From S5-327 sp965116015 (GTDB lineage: Bacteria > Chloroflexota > Dehalococcoidia > Lucifugimonadales > Australimonadaceae), in the NCBI GenBank assembly GCA_965116015.1, contig OZ220477.1:1302001-1366000 (forward strand): 64,000 nucleotides of DNA, written 5' to 3'. Under the pieces are notes generated by a model. The model did not search any database, was not told where the DNA came from, and was given only the letters and a program-made list of their open reading frames with translations. The translations under genes and the position numbers were made by a program. Below are positions 8,532-17,223 of the stretch, one piece after another (positions within the stretch are counted from its first letter, which is position 1; every line of letters starts with the position of its first letter).

Positions 8532-8537
8532 TAGCAT
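8532..8537 (+). promoter_or_regulatory. -10-like element of a possible leaderless cofE transcript
   Basis: TAGCAT sits exactly 7 nt before the cofE ATG. No Shine-Dalgarno is visible. The same element and spacing precede the MFS gene at 28978, and TAGAAT has the same spacing before lepA. Confidence 0.35.
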
Positions 8538-8544
8538 TCCCCCT

Positions 8545-9306
8545 ATGAGCCCTCCCCTCGCCGTCATCCCCATCAACGGAATGCCCGAAACCCGCGAAAA
8601 CGACAACCTCGGACAACTCATCATCGCCGCCGCCGCCGCCCAGAACTCCCCCATCCTCAACAACGACATCCTCGTCGTAACCCAGAAAATCGTCTCCAAA
8701 GCCGAAGGACGCGTCATCGACCTCCGAACAGTAACCCCATCCCCCCCTGCCCAGGAATACGCCAACGCCTGGCTCAAAGACCCCCGCATCGTCGAAGTCG
8801 CCCTCCGCGAATCCGTCCGCATCGTCCGTATGGAAGCCGGCGTCCTCATCACCGAAACCCCCCACGGATTCGTCTGCGCCAACTCCGGCGTCGACGCCTC
8901 CAACGTCGGCAAACCCGGCCATAACCACGCCGTCCTCCTCCCCAACGACCCCGACCTCTCAGCCGCCCGCATCCGCCAAACCATCCGCAACCTCGCCAGC
9001 GCCAACACCGCCGTCATCATCTCCGACACCTTCGGACGCCCCTGGCGCGAAGGAGCCGTCAACGTCGCCATCGGCGCATCCGGCATCCAACCCCTCTCCG
9101 ACTACCGAGGCCAACCCGACAACGACGGACGCGAACTCCACTCAACCGTCATCGCGGTCGCCGACGAACTCGCAGCCGCTGCCGAACTCGTAATGCGCAA
9201 ACTCGACCGCGCCCCCGTCGCCATCATCCGCGGATACCCCTACTCCCCCAGCGAATCAGGCGTCAGAGCAACCCTCCGCGAATCCGCAAAAGACCTCTTC
9301 CGGTAA
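8545..9306 (+). CDS. cofE: Coenzyme F420-0:L-glutamate ligase
   Basis: This 253-residue CofE/FbiB-N enzyme adds glutamates to the F420-0 tail in a GTP-dependent reaction. Conserved segments are NDILVVTQKIVSKAEGR near the N-terminus, VCANSGVDASNV (residues about 111-122), VIISDTFGRPWREGAVNVAIG and DYRGQPDNDGREL. The ATG at 8545 is chosen because upstream sequence in frame is repeat DNA. Its presence implies an F420-using cell. No other F420 gene is in the window, and the gene stands alone between a repeat array and a small hypothetical. Confidence 0.93.
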   Translation: MSPPLAVIPINGMPETRENDNLGQLIIAAAAAQNSPILNNDILVVTQKIVSKAEGRVIDLRTVTPSPPAQEYANAWLKDPRIVEVALRESVRIVRMEAGVLITETPHGFVCANSGVDASNVGKPGHNHAVLLPNDPDLSAARIRQTIRNLASANTAVIISDTFGRPWREGAVNVAIGASGIQPLSDYRGQPDNDGRELHSTVIAVADELAAAAELVMRKLDRAPVAIIRGYPYSPSESGVRATLRESAKDLFR

Positions 9307-9511
9307 CCCCTCAGCCCTCCCCAGCCCCCGAAGCCAGCAAACCCCGCCCCCAACACAAACCCATCCCCAGAGAACCTGGAAAGAACCCGCTCACCCCACC
9401 AGACTAGGGATACAGGCGAAAATCAACCCCGCCCGCCCCGGGAAAACCCGCCTCCACAAGCGCGAGCAGACTGGCGGGTTACTTCAACCCCGCCCGCCCC
9501 GGGGAAACCCC
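9307..9511. other. Short intergenic region with a direct repeat
   Basis: This C-rich spacer holds no gene I can support. A 20-bp sequence, TCAACCCCGCCCGCCCCGGG, occurs at 9423 and again at 9484. Confidence 0.4.
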
Positions 9512-9769
9512 TCAGCCGTCCCTCCGATTCCGATTCCGGTAATTCCCGCGGCGACCCGAACGACGCCCCCCCTGACCATACTGCCACTGCCGGCCCTGAG
9601 GATCCTCCTGGTAGGACTGCGGCCACGGCACAGGGCTCCCCCGAAGCTCCTCCAGAAGCTTAGCCTCATCCGGCTCAATCGTCCCCGCCTCCTCCTTCAA
9701 CCGAAGAAGCGCCATCGTGAGACCCTGATTCTCCTCCGCCAGATCAGCAAAATACACTTGGTACGACAT
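9512..9769 (-). CDS. Small hypothetical protein with basic R/G/N tail
   Basis: This 85-residue protein begins MSYQVYFADLAEENQGLTMA, an acidic, probably helical first half, and ends in a glycine/arginine/asparagine-rich tail (GGRRSGRRGNYRNRNRRDG) like an RNA-binding RGG tail. A purine-rich GGAAGGGG lies 4 nt before the ATG, just downstream of a hairpin at 9781-9797. I do not recognise a family. RNA binding is a guess from composition. Confidence 0.55.
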   Translation of the reverse strand: MSYQVYFADLAEENQGLTMALLRLKEEAGTIEPDEAKLLEELRGSPVPWPQSYQEDPQGRQWQYGQGGRRSGRRGNYRNRNRRDG

Positions 9770-9780
9770 AAAACCCCTTC

Positions 9781-9842
9781 CGGGAGCACAACTCCCGCCA
9801 CTGCAAACTCAACGCCCCCAGCAGAACTACATCTGGGCGTTG
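9781..9842 (-). promoter_or_regulatory. Two hairpins upstream of the small R/G/N-tail gene
   Basis: A perfect 6-bp stem with 5-nt loop (9781-9797, CGGGAG/CTCCCG) and a second stem (CAACGCCC 9810-9817 with GGGCGTTG 9835-9842) lie directly 5' of the 9512-9769 gene. The left arm of the second stem recurs near 9874. They could be 5'-UTR structures; a regulatory role is not shown. Confidence 0.3.
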
Positions 9843-9955
9843 GGAGACTGTGTGCCTCAGCTTAGACAAAACTCAACGCCCCCAGAACCCCTGCCCCATT
9901 ATTCCAAACCCCGCCGACGCTCGCAAAGACCCTCCGGTCCCCTCTTCCGCTACAA

Positions 9956-10675
9956 CTACAACCCCCCGGACATCAACTCCCTCACCGCCTGCGGAGCCTG
10001 GCTCAGCTCCGTAATAACCTTAACCCCCAACGGCGGAGCCGCCCCCGCATCGCGCTGCACAAACACCGGCGTCAGCCCCGCCCGCAACGCCCCCGCCACA
10101 TCCGACTCCTCGCTATCCCCAACATGCACAGCCTCCTCAGCAGCCGCCCCTACCCACTTCAACGCCTGCCGGAATATCGCCGGATGCGGCTTCGCCGCTC
10201 CCACCGCCCCGCTCGTCGCCCGCACCGGCAGATACTCCCCCACCCCCAAACGATCTAGCCACCCGTCCAACTCAGACCCAACATTCGAGATAACCCCCAA
10301 ACGCAACCCCATCCCCCTCAACTCCGCGAGCGCAGACTTCGCATCCGGAAACAACTCCATATCCTTCGGAGCGCTCCGCACCCGCCCCCATATCCGCCGC
10401 GAAGTCTCCAGCGACGCCTCAACCCCCGCCTCCCGAAGCAAGAGACGCTCATACTCCGCAAAGAACGCCTCAACCCCCTCCCGCCCGCGCTCCCGAATCG
10501 GCCAGCGCGCATTCTCCGCATTCATATACCTGTCGGCCGCAAAGTACCCCCGAGCGATCGCCCCCTCATCGACATCGATCCCCTCCTCCCCCGCCGCAGC
10601 CCGCTGAATCCCCTCCGCCGCCGGCGACCAGTGCGCCAGCGTCCCGTAGAAGTCGAAGAAAACCGCCCGTATCAT
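9956..10675 (-). CDS. HAD-family hydrolase
   Basis: This 239-residue haloacid-dehalogenase-type phosphatase has motif I AVFFDFYGTLAHW (catalytic aspartates in DFYGT; the second acidic position is Y, as in some HAD subclasses), a helical cap (residues about 20-110), motif II VISNVGSE, the motif III lysine in GAAKPHPAIF, and motif IV HVGDSEESDVAGA. The ATG at 10675 is chosen because motif I must be N-terminal; the frame stays open to 10912 through C-rich spacer. The substrate is unknown. Confidence 0.88.
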   Translation of the reverse strand: MIRAVFFDFYGTLAHWSPAAEGIQRAAAGEEGIDVDEGAIARGYFAADRYMNAENARWPIRERGREGVEAFFAEYERLLLREAGVEASLETSRRIWGRVRSAPKDMELFPDAKSALAELRGMGLRLGVISNVGSELDGWLDRLGVGEYLPVRATSGAVGAAKPHPAIFRQALKWVGAAAEEAVHVGDSEESDVAGALRAGLTPVFVQRDAGAAPPLGVKVITELSQAPQAVRELMSGGL

Positions 10676-10947
10676 ACCCCCTAGCCTACCACCTCCCCGC
10701 ACCCACCCGCCTCCCCGCCCCGCCCCCGAAGCCCGCCCCAAAGCGCCCGCCTCCCCGCCCCGCAACAGCGCCCCCCCAGCGCCCGTCGCAGACCCCATCA
10801 CCGAACACGCCCGCCCCCGCCGCAGCATCCACCCGCCAACCGCCCAGCCGCAGCCCCCAAGAGCCCCCCACGAAAACCCGCCCCTGAATCCGCAACGAGC
10901 GCCACGCCGCAAACCCTCCCCGCCACACAGAACAAAGGAACCTCCCC

Positions 10948-11595
10948 CTGCTCATCTCCCGCATAGCAACCCTCGCCCTCGAAACCCTCCTACCCTCCCG
11001 CTGCGTCGGATGCCGATCCAACGGCGCCTACTTCTGCGGCCAATGCGCCGCAGACGCCAAACCCGCAGCCTGGACATCCCTCCCCAAAAACTCCCCCCTC
11101 AGCGACGCCCTCGCCCCCTACGCCTACGAAGGCGCCCCGCGCGACGCCGTCCACCACCTCAAATACCGCGGATTGCGCGCCATCGCCCCCCGTATGGCCG
11201 CACCCATGGCCCGCCTCCTCGCCCTAACCATACCCCCGCCCTTCACCCTCGCCCCCATACCCCTCCACCCCAAACGCCTCCGCGAACGCGGATACAACCA
11301 GGCCGAACTCCTCGCCCGAAACATCAGCCAAACCCTCCAACGCCCCCTCATCCCCAACCTCCTCCGCCGAACCCGCCACGCCCCTCCCCAAGTCGCCGCC
11401 CGCAACCGCGACGAACGAGCCCGAAACGTCCAGAACGCCTTCCAATCCGCCCCCGTCCACGCCCCCATCATCGTCCTCATCGACGACGTAACCACCACCG
11501 GCGCCACCCTCGAATCCGCCGCCGAAACCCTCCTCCGAGCCGGCGCCGAACGCGTCTACGGCCTCGCCTTCGCCTACGACGCCCGCAACTCCTGA
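10948..11595 (+). CDS. comF: ComF-family phosphoribosyltransferase-like protein, apparent CTG start
   Basis: This protein of about 215 residues has the ComF architecture: an N-terminal zinc finger (CVGC ... CGQC), the middle HHLKYRG / LAPIPLHPKRLRERGYNQ segment, and the PRPP-binding loop IVLIDDVTTTGATLE. ComF supports ssDNA uptake in competent bacteria and has relatives in DNA repair contexts. In frame there is no ATG, GTG or TTG between the stop at 10885 and a TTG at 11173, which would delete the zinc finger. A CTG at 10948, 8 nt after AAAGGA, gives a normal ComF N-terminus, so I take it as the start. Confidence 0.85.
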   Translation: MLISRIATLALETLLPSRCVGCRSNGAYFCGQCAADAKPAAWTSLPKNSPLSDALAPYAYEGAPRDAVHHLKYRGLRAIAPRMAAPMARLLALTIPPPFTLAPIPLHPKRLRERGYNQAELLARNISQTLQRPLIPNLLRRTRHAPPQVAARNRDERARNVQNAFQSAPVHAPIIVLIDDVTTTGATLESAAETLLRAGAERVYGLAFAYDARNS

Positions 11596-11715
11596 CCCTC
11601 CCAGCCCCCCGCTCCCCCCGCTCCCGCGGCAAAGGCCCATTTCCCAGCCTGCGCCCCAATCAGATAACATCCCCTCGACCCCAACCCCCCAGAGCCCACC
11701 CCGGAGGACACCGAA

Positions 11716-12879
11716 ATGACCCAGCAACCCAACCCCCCAGACAGCGTCGCCAGAGGCGGCAGCCGCGACGGACGCTTCGTCTACGACCGCTGGATGGAAA
11801 ACCACGGCGTCCCCATCCACCGCGGCTACTTCATCGAAGACCTCCGAACCGCCGAAGTCGCCCCTTGGCCCGAGCGCGAATGCAACGCCGCCTTCATCCA
11901 AGTCTCCGGAATGGAAGGCGTCGCCGAAGCCCGCCTCACCGAACTACCCCCAGGAGCCGCAGCCCCTCCCCTCAAATTCGCCCTCGACGAAGTCGTCTAC
12001 ACCCTCGCCGGCCACGGAATCGCCACCGTCTGGACCTCCACCGCCAACAAACACAGCTTCGAATTCGGCCCACGCAGCCTCTTCCTCCTCCCCAGAGGAA
12101 CCTACCGCCAATTCGCCAACGCCCGCGGCGACCAGCCCCTCCGCATCCTCCACAACAACTACCTCCCCGTCGCAATGTCCCTCGAACCAGACCCCAACTT
12201 CTTCTTCAACAACCCCTACGACCACCCCGAACTCCTCCGTCCCGCCGAATCCGAACTCTACGCCGTCGCCAAACGAGCCCCAAACATGGGACGCGGAGCC
12301 ACCTGGTACGGCAACTTCTTCACCGACATGGCCGCCTGGAACGACCTCGTCCCACACCGCCAGCGCGGCGGCGGCGGACACGTCGTCGACGTCTCCTTCC
12401 CCAACTCCCAAATGGGCGGACATATGTCCGTCTTCCCCCCAGGAACCTACAAGAAAGGCCACCGACACGGACCCGGACGCGTCATCGTCATCCCAGCCGG
12501 CGAGGGATACTCCATCATGTGGCCCGAAGGCGGCGACAAGATCATCGCCCCCTGGCATGAGGGCAGCATGTTCACCCCCCCCGACCGCTGGTTCCACCAG
12601 CACTTCAACGTCAGCGTCGAACCCGCCCGCTACCTCGCCCTCGCCCCTCTCCCCCAATTCTCCGGCCACAGCGAAAAAGTCGAAGACCGCCAGCGCGACC
12701 AGATCGAATACCCCCGCGAAGAACCCTGGATCCGCGAGAAATTCGAACACGAACTCGCCCAGCGAGGCCTCCACAGCCTTATGCCCAACGAGGCCTACTC
12801 CAACCCCGACTTCAAATGGGGCTACGCCTCCAACGAAGAAGTCGGCGCCGTCCTCGGCTCCGTCGGCGCCAGCCGCTAA
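11716..12879 (+). CDS. Bicupin-domain protein
   Basis: This 387-residue protein has two cupin barrels. The first is around residues 60-145 (LKFALDEVVYTLAGHG), the second around 225-300, with metal-ligand histidines in GHRHGPGRVIVIPAGEGY and a later WFHQHFNVS. GGAGG lies 8 nt before the ATG. Bicupins include gentisate-dioxygenase-like oxygenases, oxalate decarboxylases and sugar isomerases. The first barrel lacks an obvious HxH, so probably only the second binds metal. The substrate is unknown and no pathway neighbour helps. Confidence 0.8.
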   Translation: MTQQPNPPDSVARGGSRDGRFVYDRWMENHGVPIHRGYFIEDLRTAEVAPWPERECNAAFIQVSGMEGVAEARLTELPPGAAAPPLKFALDEVVYTLAGHGIATVWTSTANKHSFEFGPRSLFLLPRGTYRQFANARGDQPLRILHNNYLPVAMSLEPDPNFFFNNPYDHPELLRPAESELYAVAKRAPNMGRGATWYGNFFTDMAAWNDLVPHRQRGGGGHVVDVSFPNSQMGGHMSVFPPGTYKKGHRHGPGRVIVIPAGEGYSIMWPEGGDKIIAPWHEGSMFTPPDRWFHQHFNVSVEPARYLALAPLPQFSGHSEKVEDRQRDQIEYPREEPWIREKFEHELAQRGLHSLMPNEAYSNPDFKWGYASNEEVGAVLGSVGASR

Positions 12880-13308
12880 CCACAACAACAACGCCCCTTA
12901 GAACCACCCAACCTCCCCCAAGCGCCCGCTTGCGCCGCCTCTTGGCCCACCCAGTTCCGCTTCGCCCCAAGCCACCGGAAAGGCCTCTCCGCCTGATGCC
13001 CGCCAGCCCCATCGTGCGCGCCGCCAATGCCGCGGCGCGGGCTCGGATCAATCAACGGGAGCGCCGCCCGCGCCTCCACGCCCCTATCCGGCAGAACTTC
13101 GGGGCGCGCACATAACAGACTGAACGACGCCCAACCCCGCCAAGCGCTCACGCCCGCGCAAACAGACTACGCCCCCCGCCCCCCCCCAGACCCAACCGCC
13201 GCTCCTCCGCTACAATCTCCCCGCGCAACTCCCAAGCGCAGCGGACAACCCCAACGTTCCCCAACAATAACCCCCGCCCGGGAGCCCCCCGACTCCCCTG
13301 GAGCCCAC
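12880..13308. other. 429-bp intergenic region
   Basis: No gene is supportable here. The frame of the DUF1015 gene stays open upstream through this stretch but has no conserved start. A TACAAT -10-like hexamer lies at 13211-13216, 92 nt before the DUF1015 ATG, without a good -35. Confidence 0.4.
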
Positions 13309-14589
13309 ATGGTCGACTTCCGACCCTTCAGAGCCCTCCGATACGCCCCCGACGCCGGATCCCTCGCCGACCTCCTCTGCCCCCCCTACGACGTCATCGA
13401 CCCCGAATCCGAACAAGAACTCCTCCGGCGCAGCCCCCACAACATGGTCCGCCTCGAACTCGCAGAACTCCGCGAACCCGCAACCCCCCAACGCTACGAA
13501 ACCGCCGCCAGCGCCCTCAACTCAATGATCGCCAGCGGCATCCTCAACCGCGACGACTCCCCAGCCTACTACCTCCTCAAACAACGCTTCACCCTCGCCG
13601 GCCAACAGCGCCAACGCCTCGCCCTCATCGGAGCCCTCCGACTCGAAGAACTCGGCGGAGCCGTCCTCCCACACGAAAACACCGCCCCCGCCCCCAAACA
13701 AGACCGCCTCGCCCTTATGCGCGCCGCCCGCGCCAACTTCAGCCCCCTTATGGCCCTCTACAACGACCCCGACGGAACCATCCGCCAAACCATCGACGCA
13801 ACCGCCAACCTCCCCCCTCTCGCCAACGCCGACATCGGCAACCAAACCTACGCCTGCTGGACCATCCCCAGCGGCCCCCCCGCCAACGCCATCGCCAGCG
13901 CCCTCGCCAACCAACCCGTCTACATCGCCGACGGACACCACCGCTACGAAACCGCACTCGCCTACCGCGACGAAACCCCCGCCCCCGAAAACCACGCCTC
14001 CCGATTCGTCCTCATGGCCCTCATCGACTTCAACGACCCAGGCCTCGCCATACTCCCCTACTACCGCGTCATCCACAACGCCTCCCCCCAACAACTCGAC
14101 AAACTCCGCAACCTCCTCAACGCCTACTTCGTCTCACGACCCGCAGGAACCCCCCAAAACGACCCAACCTCCCTCGACGCCGTCGTCGCCGCCATCGGCC
14201 AAGCCCAAACCACCCTCGGACTCGTCGAACCACACGCCCCCCCACAACTCCTCACCCCAGCCAACGACATCATCCCCGAACCAGACCCCGACGCATCCCC
14301 CCTCGCCCAATCCCGCTCCGTCGAAGCCTTCGTCATCCAGGAAATGCTCCTCAAACCCGCCTTCGGCGACAACTTCCCCAACCACGTCGCCTACGTCCAC
14401 AACGGCAACGAAGCAATGCAAATGACCCAACAAGGCCGCGGACAACTAGCCTTCTTCGTCAGAGGCCTCCCCCCCAGCGCATTCCGCTCCATCGTCGGCG
14501 CCGGCATCCGACTCCCCCGCAAAAGCACCTACTTCCACCCCAAACTCCCCAGCGGACTCGCCATCAACCTCCTCGACGGCCTCCTCTAA
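13309..14589 (+). CDS. DUF1015 family protein
   Basis: This 426-residue protein begins MVDFRPFRALRYAPD with the conserved LCPPYDVI, and carries the family hallmark ADGHHRYETALAYRDE near residue 205. It is a widespread bacterial family of unsettled biochemical function, often near serine/threonine or sugar metabolism genes. The ATG at 13309 has GGAG 6 nt upstream and aligns with the conserved N-terminus, so the open upstream frame to 13027 is rejected. Codons end almost uniformly in C. The last ~117 bp of the gene recur three times in the following 650 bp. Confidence 0.88.
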   Translation: MVDFRPFRALRYAPDAGSLADLLCPPYDVIDPESEQELLRRSPHNMVRLELAELREPATPQRYETAASALNSMIASGILNRDDSPAYYLLKQRFTLAGQQRQRLALIGALRLEELGGAVLPHENTAPAPKQDRLALMRAARANFSPLMALYNDPDGTIRQTIDATANLPPLANADIGNQTYACWTIPSGPPANAIASALANQPVYIADGHHRYETALAYRDETPAPENHASRFVLMALIDFNDPGLAILPYYRVIHNASPQQLDKLRNLLNAYFVSRPAGTPQNDPTSLDAVVAAIGQAQTTLGLVEPHAPPQLLTPANDIIPEPDPDASPLAQSRSVEAFVIQEMLLKPAFGDNFPNHVAYVHNGNEAMQMTQQGRGQLAFFVRGLPPSAFRSIVGAGIRLPRKSTYFHPKLPSGLAINLLDGLL

Positions 14590-15297
14590 CCTCACCCCTC
14601 TAGCCCCGCCTCTCACTCCCCCGCCAAAGCGCCGCCCCAGCTCCCCCGCCTGCCAAACAGAACGCCCCCCGCGGCTCCCCTCTAACCCCGCCCCTCAAGC
14701 CCCCCCAGCAGAGACTGCGCCTCCCCCCAGCGCATTCCGCTCCATCGTCGGCCCCAGCGCCCGACTCCCCCGCAAAAGCGCCTACTTCCACCCCAAACTC
14801 CCCAGCGGACTCGCCGTCAACCTCCTCGACCGCCCCTCTAGCCCCTCCGCCGTCGCCCCAAGAGCCCACAGCGCCCCAGCAGAAACTGCGCCCTCCCCCC
14901 CAGCGTATTCCGCTCCATCGTCGGCGCCAGCGCCCGACTCCCCCGCCAAAGCGACGCCCCAGCTCCAACCCAAACTCCCCAGCGGACTCGCCGTCAACCT
15001 CCTCGACCGCCCCCTCTAACCCACTCAACCCCCACAGCATCGCCTATCGCATCAGCCGGGGGCGACCCTGCTGCGAGCGCTAGCCCCCGCCCCTCAAGCC
15101 CCCCCAGCAGAAACTGCGCCTCGTCCCAGCGTATTCCGCTCCATCGTCGGCCCCGGCGTCCGACTCCCCCGCAAAGCGCCTACTTCCACCCCAAGCTCCC
15201 CAGCGGACTCGCCAATCAACCTCCCCAACGGCGCCCTCTAGCCCTCGTGCTGCCCCCACCCGCCCGCGTCCCGCTACCCCCCCCCCCCCCCCCCCGA
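14590..15297 (+). repeat. Three decayed duplicates of the DUF1015 gene 3' end
   Basis: The 3' terminal segment of the upstream gene (14473-14589, encoding SAFRSIVGAGIRLPRKSTY and onward to the stop) reappears at about 14723-14841, 14895-15019 and 15121-15241, each copy with substitutions and small indels and each ending near CTCTAA or CTCTAG. The copies are linked by a shared module containing CCCCAGCAGARACTGCGCC. The units are about 170-225 bp apart. No copy has the 5' part of the gene, so none is a full gene. Confidence 0.85.
15277..15295. repeat. C19 homopolymer
   Basis: Nineteen consecutive C on the + strand, 2 nt past the stop codon of the inositol-monophosphatase-type gene (G19 in that gene's sense). 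A second tract of 18 C is at 24053-24070. Confidence 0.9.
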
Positions 15298-16167
15298 CTA
15301 CCGCGCCGACGCCCGCCACGCGCTCCCCTCCGTCGCCGCCAGAAACGCCTCATGCAACCCAGGAGCCCCCGCCACAATGCTCCCGCTCTCCGGACTCGCC
15401 CTCCCCCCGTTCAGATCCGTCACAACCCCGCCCGCCTCCCGAACAAAAACAATCCCCGCCGCAACATCCCATCCCTGCAGATAGTGATGCGCGTACAGAT
15501 CAAGCCTCCCGCAGCCCGCATACGCAATCCCCAGCGCCGCAGAACCCATCATCCGCACCGACTGAAACCCCGGCCACAACTCCTGAATCGCCGACAACAA
15601 CAACTTCCCCTCCGGCCCCTTGTACCCCATATCGAACCCCAGCAACGCCTCCCGAAGCTCAGTCTCCCCCGACGCAACCGCACGAACCCCATTGATCGTC
15701 GCCCCCTCGCCCGCCGCAGCCGCGAACACCTCATCCCGCCACGGATCCAGCAGAACCCCCGCCAAAGGCTCTCCATCACCCCACAACCCAACGCTCACGC
15801 AAAAGTGCGGCAGACCGCTCGCGAAATTCCGCGTCCCATCGATCGGATCAACCCACCACCGATACCCCGAACCACCCCCATGCAGCCCCGACTCCTCGCT
15901 CACAACCACATGACCCGGAAACGCCCCCCTCAGCACAGCAAGCGCCGCAGCCTCAGCCGCAACATCCACCTCCGTAACGCTATCGTTCCAACCACCCTTC
16001 GACACAACCCCAAGACGCTCCCGCGAATCCGGAGCCATCGCATCACCCAACCTCGCCCGAATCTCCCCCGACGCCGCCTCCGCCGCCCGCCGCGCCACAT
16101 CCAGCGCGCTCGACCCATCTACCGCAACCGGCAGCGGCAGAGACGGCAGAGACGGAAGCGCCCCCAC
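15298..16167 (-). CDS. Inositol monophosphatase / FIG superfamily phosphatase
   Basis: This 289-residue, metal-dependent sugar phosphatase has the metal-site motifs VVSEESG (Glu), the canonical WWVDPIDGTRNF (D..DGT), and YLQGWDVAAGIVFVREAGG (Asp) in the C-terminal half. Members act on inositol phosphates, fructose-1,6-bisphosphate, histidinol phosphate or PAP; sequence alone does not choose. The start is the GTG at 16167; the first ~15 residues are a low-complexity repeat (LPSLPSLPLP), so an internal start is possible. trpS is upstream with a 60-bp gap. Confidence 0.9.
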   Translation of the reverse strand: MGALPSLPSLPLPVAVDGSSALDVARRAAEAASGEIRARLGDAMAPDSRERLGVVSKGGWNDSVTEVDVAAEAAALAVLRGAFPGHVVVSEESGLHGGGSGYRWWVDPIDGTRNFASGLPHFCVSVGLWGDGEPLAGVLLDPWRDEVFAAAAGEGATINGVRAVASGETELREALLGFDMGYKGPEGKLLLSAIQELWPGFQSVRMMGSAALGIAYAGCGRLDLYAHHYLQGWDVAAGIVFVREAGGVVTDLNGGRASPESGSIVAGAPGLHEAFLAATEGSAWRASAR

Positions 16168-16227
16168 CTACCGAAGCCCCCTCGCGTGGACGCCCCCAGG
16201 CGCTCGCTCCAACATCCCAGCGCCCAC

Positions 16228-17223
16228 CTACCGAAGCCCCATCCGCTCGTAAACCTCCGCCACCGTCTCCCGCGCAACCCCGCTCGCCCGACGAGCCCCC
16301 TCCGCCAGAACCTCCCGCACCCGCTCCGGACGCTCCGCAAACTCCCGGCGGCGCTCCCGAAACTCCCCCAAATACAAATTGATCCCCTCCGCCAGATCCC
16401 GCTTATCCTCCACGCAACCTATCCCCGCCGTCGTGCACAACCGGTGAATCTCCTCAACCCTCCCCGCATTGAAAATCTTCTGCAACGCATACACATTGCA
16501 CACCTCAGGCCTCCCCGGATCCGAACGACGACCCCGCTGCGGATCCGTCACCATCGTCATCACCCGCCCCCTCGTCTCCTCCTCCGAACCCGCAAGCTCA
16601 ATCTGATTATCCAAACTCTTGCTCATCTTCGCCGAACCATCCGTCCCGTACACCACCGGAGTCTCCGTCAGCAAAGGCAGCGGCTCCGGAAACGTATGCC
16701 CATACAACCGATTGAAGCGCCGAACAATCTCCCGCGACACCTCCAGATGCGGAGCCTGATCAACCCCCACAGGTACCCTCTCCGCCTTGTACAGAACAAT
16801 ATCCGCCGTCTGCAGCGTCGGATACCCCACCAACCCGAACGACACATGCTCCTCGTCCTCCCCCATCTGACGCACCCGCTCCTTGAACGTCGGCACCCGC
16901 AGCAACCACCCCAGCGGCGTGCTCATCCCCAGCAAACCGCTCAGAACCAAATGCTCCGGAACATCCGACTGCGTAAACACCACGCACCGCTCAGGATCCA
17001 AACCCGCCGCAAGCCAATCCAGCGCCATATCCAGCGTATCCGGCGCAATGCTCGACACCTCCTCCGACCCCGACAACGTCGTCAGCGCATGAACATCCGC
17101 CACCATATAGAAACACTCATACTCATCCTGCAACCGAACCCAGTTCTCCAACGCCCCGAAATAATTCCCCAAATGAAGCCTCCCCGACGGCCGCATCCCC
17201 GACAGAATCCTTCCCTTCCCCAT
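16228..17223 (-). CDS. trpS: Tryptophanyl-tRNA synthetase
   Basis: This 331-residue class I aminoacyl-tRNA synthetase charges tRNA-Trp. The HIGH-equivalent is in SGMRPSGRLHLGNY near residues 8-21, followed by ECFYMVADVHALTT, the tryptophan-pocket region GLLGMSTPLGWLLRVPT, and KMSKS in DGSAKMSKSLDN. The ATG at 17223 is chosen, giving the usual MGKGRILSG start; the frame opens 12 codons further upstream. The length is typical. Confidence 0.96.
   Translation of the reverse strand: MGKGRILSGMRPSGRLHLGNYFGALENWVRLQDEYECFYMVADVHALTTLSGSEEVSSIAPDTLDMALDWLAAGLDPERCVVFTQSDVPEHLVLSGLLGMSTPLGWLLRVPTFKERVRQMGEDEEHVSFGLVGYPTLQTADIVLYKAERVPVGVDQAPHLEVSREIVRRFNRLYGHTFPEPLPLLTETPVVYGTDGSAKMSKSLDNQIELAGSEEETRGRVMTMVTDPQRGRRSDPGRPEVCNVYALQKIFNAGRVEEIHRLCTTAGIGCVEDKRDLAEGINLYLGEFRERRREFAERPERVREVLAEGARRASGVARETVAEVYERMGLR

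Noticed and set aside
11716..12901. Second gene in another frame over the bicupin
   Set aside because: The alternate frames arise from strong third-position bias; the bicupin has the Shine-Dalgarno and conserved motifs.
14600..15319. Minus-strand small genes in the duplication array
   Set aside because: Their translations are G/R/E-rich low complexity created by the repeated C-rich DNA; no ribosome-binding sites or conserved motifs.
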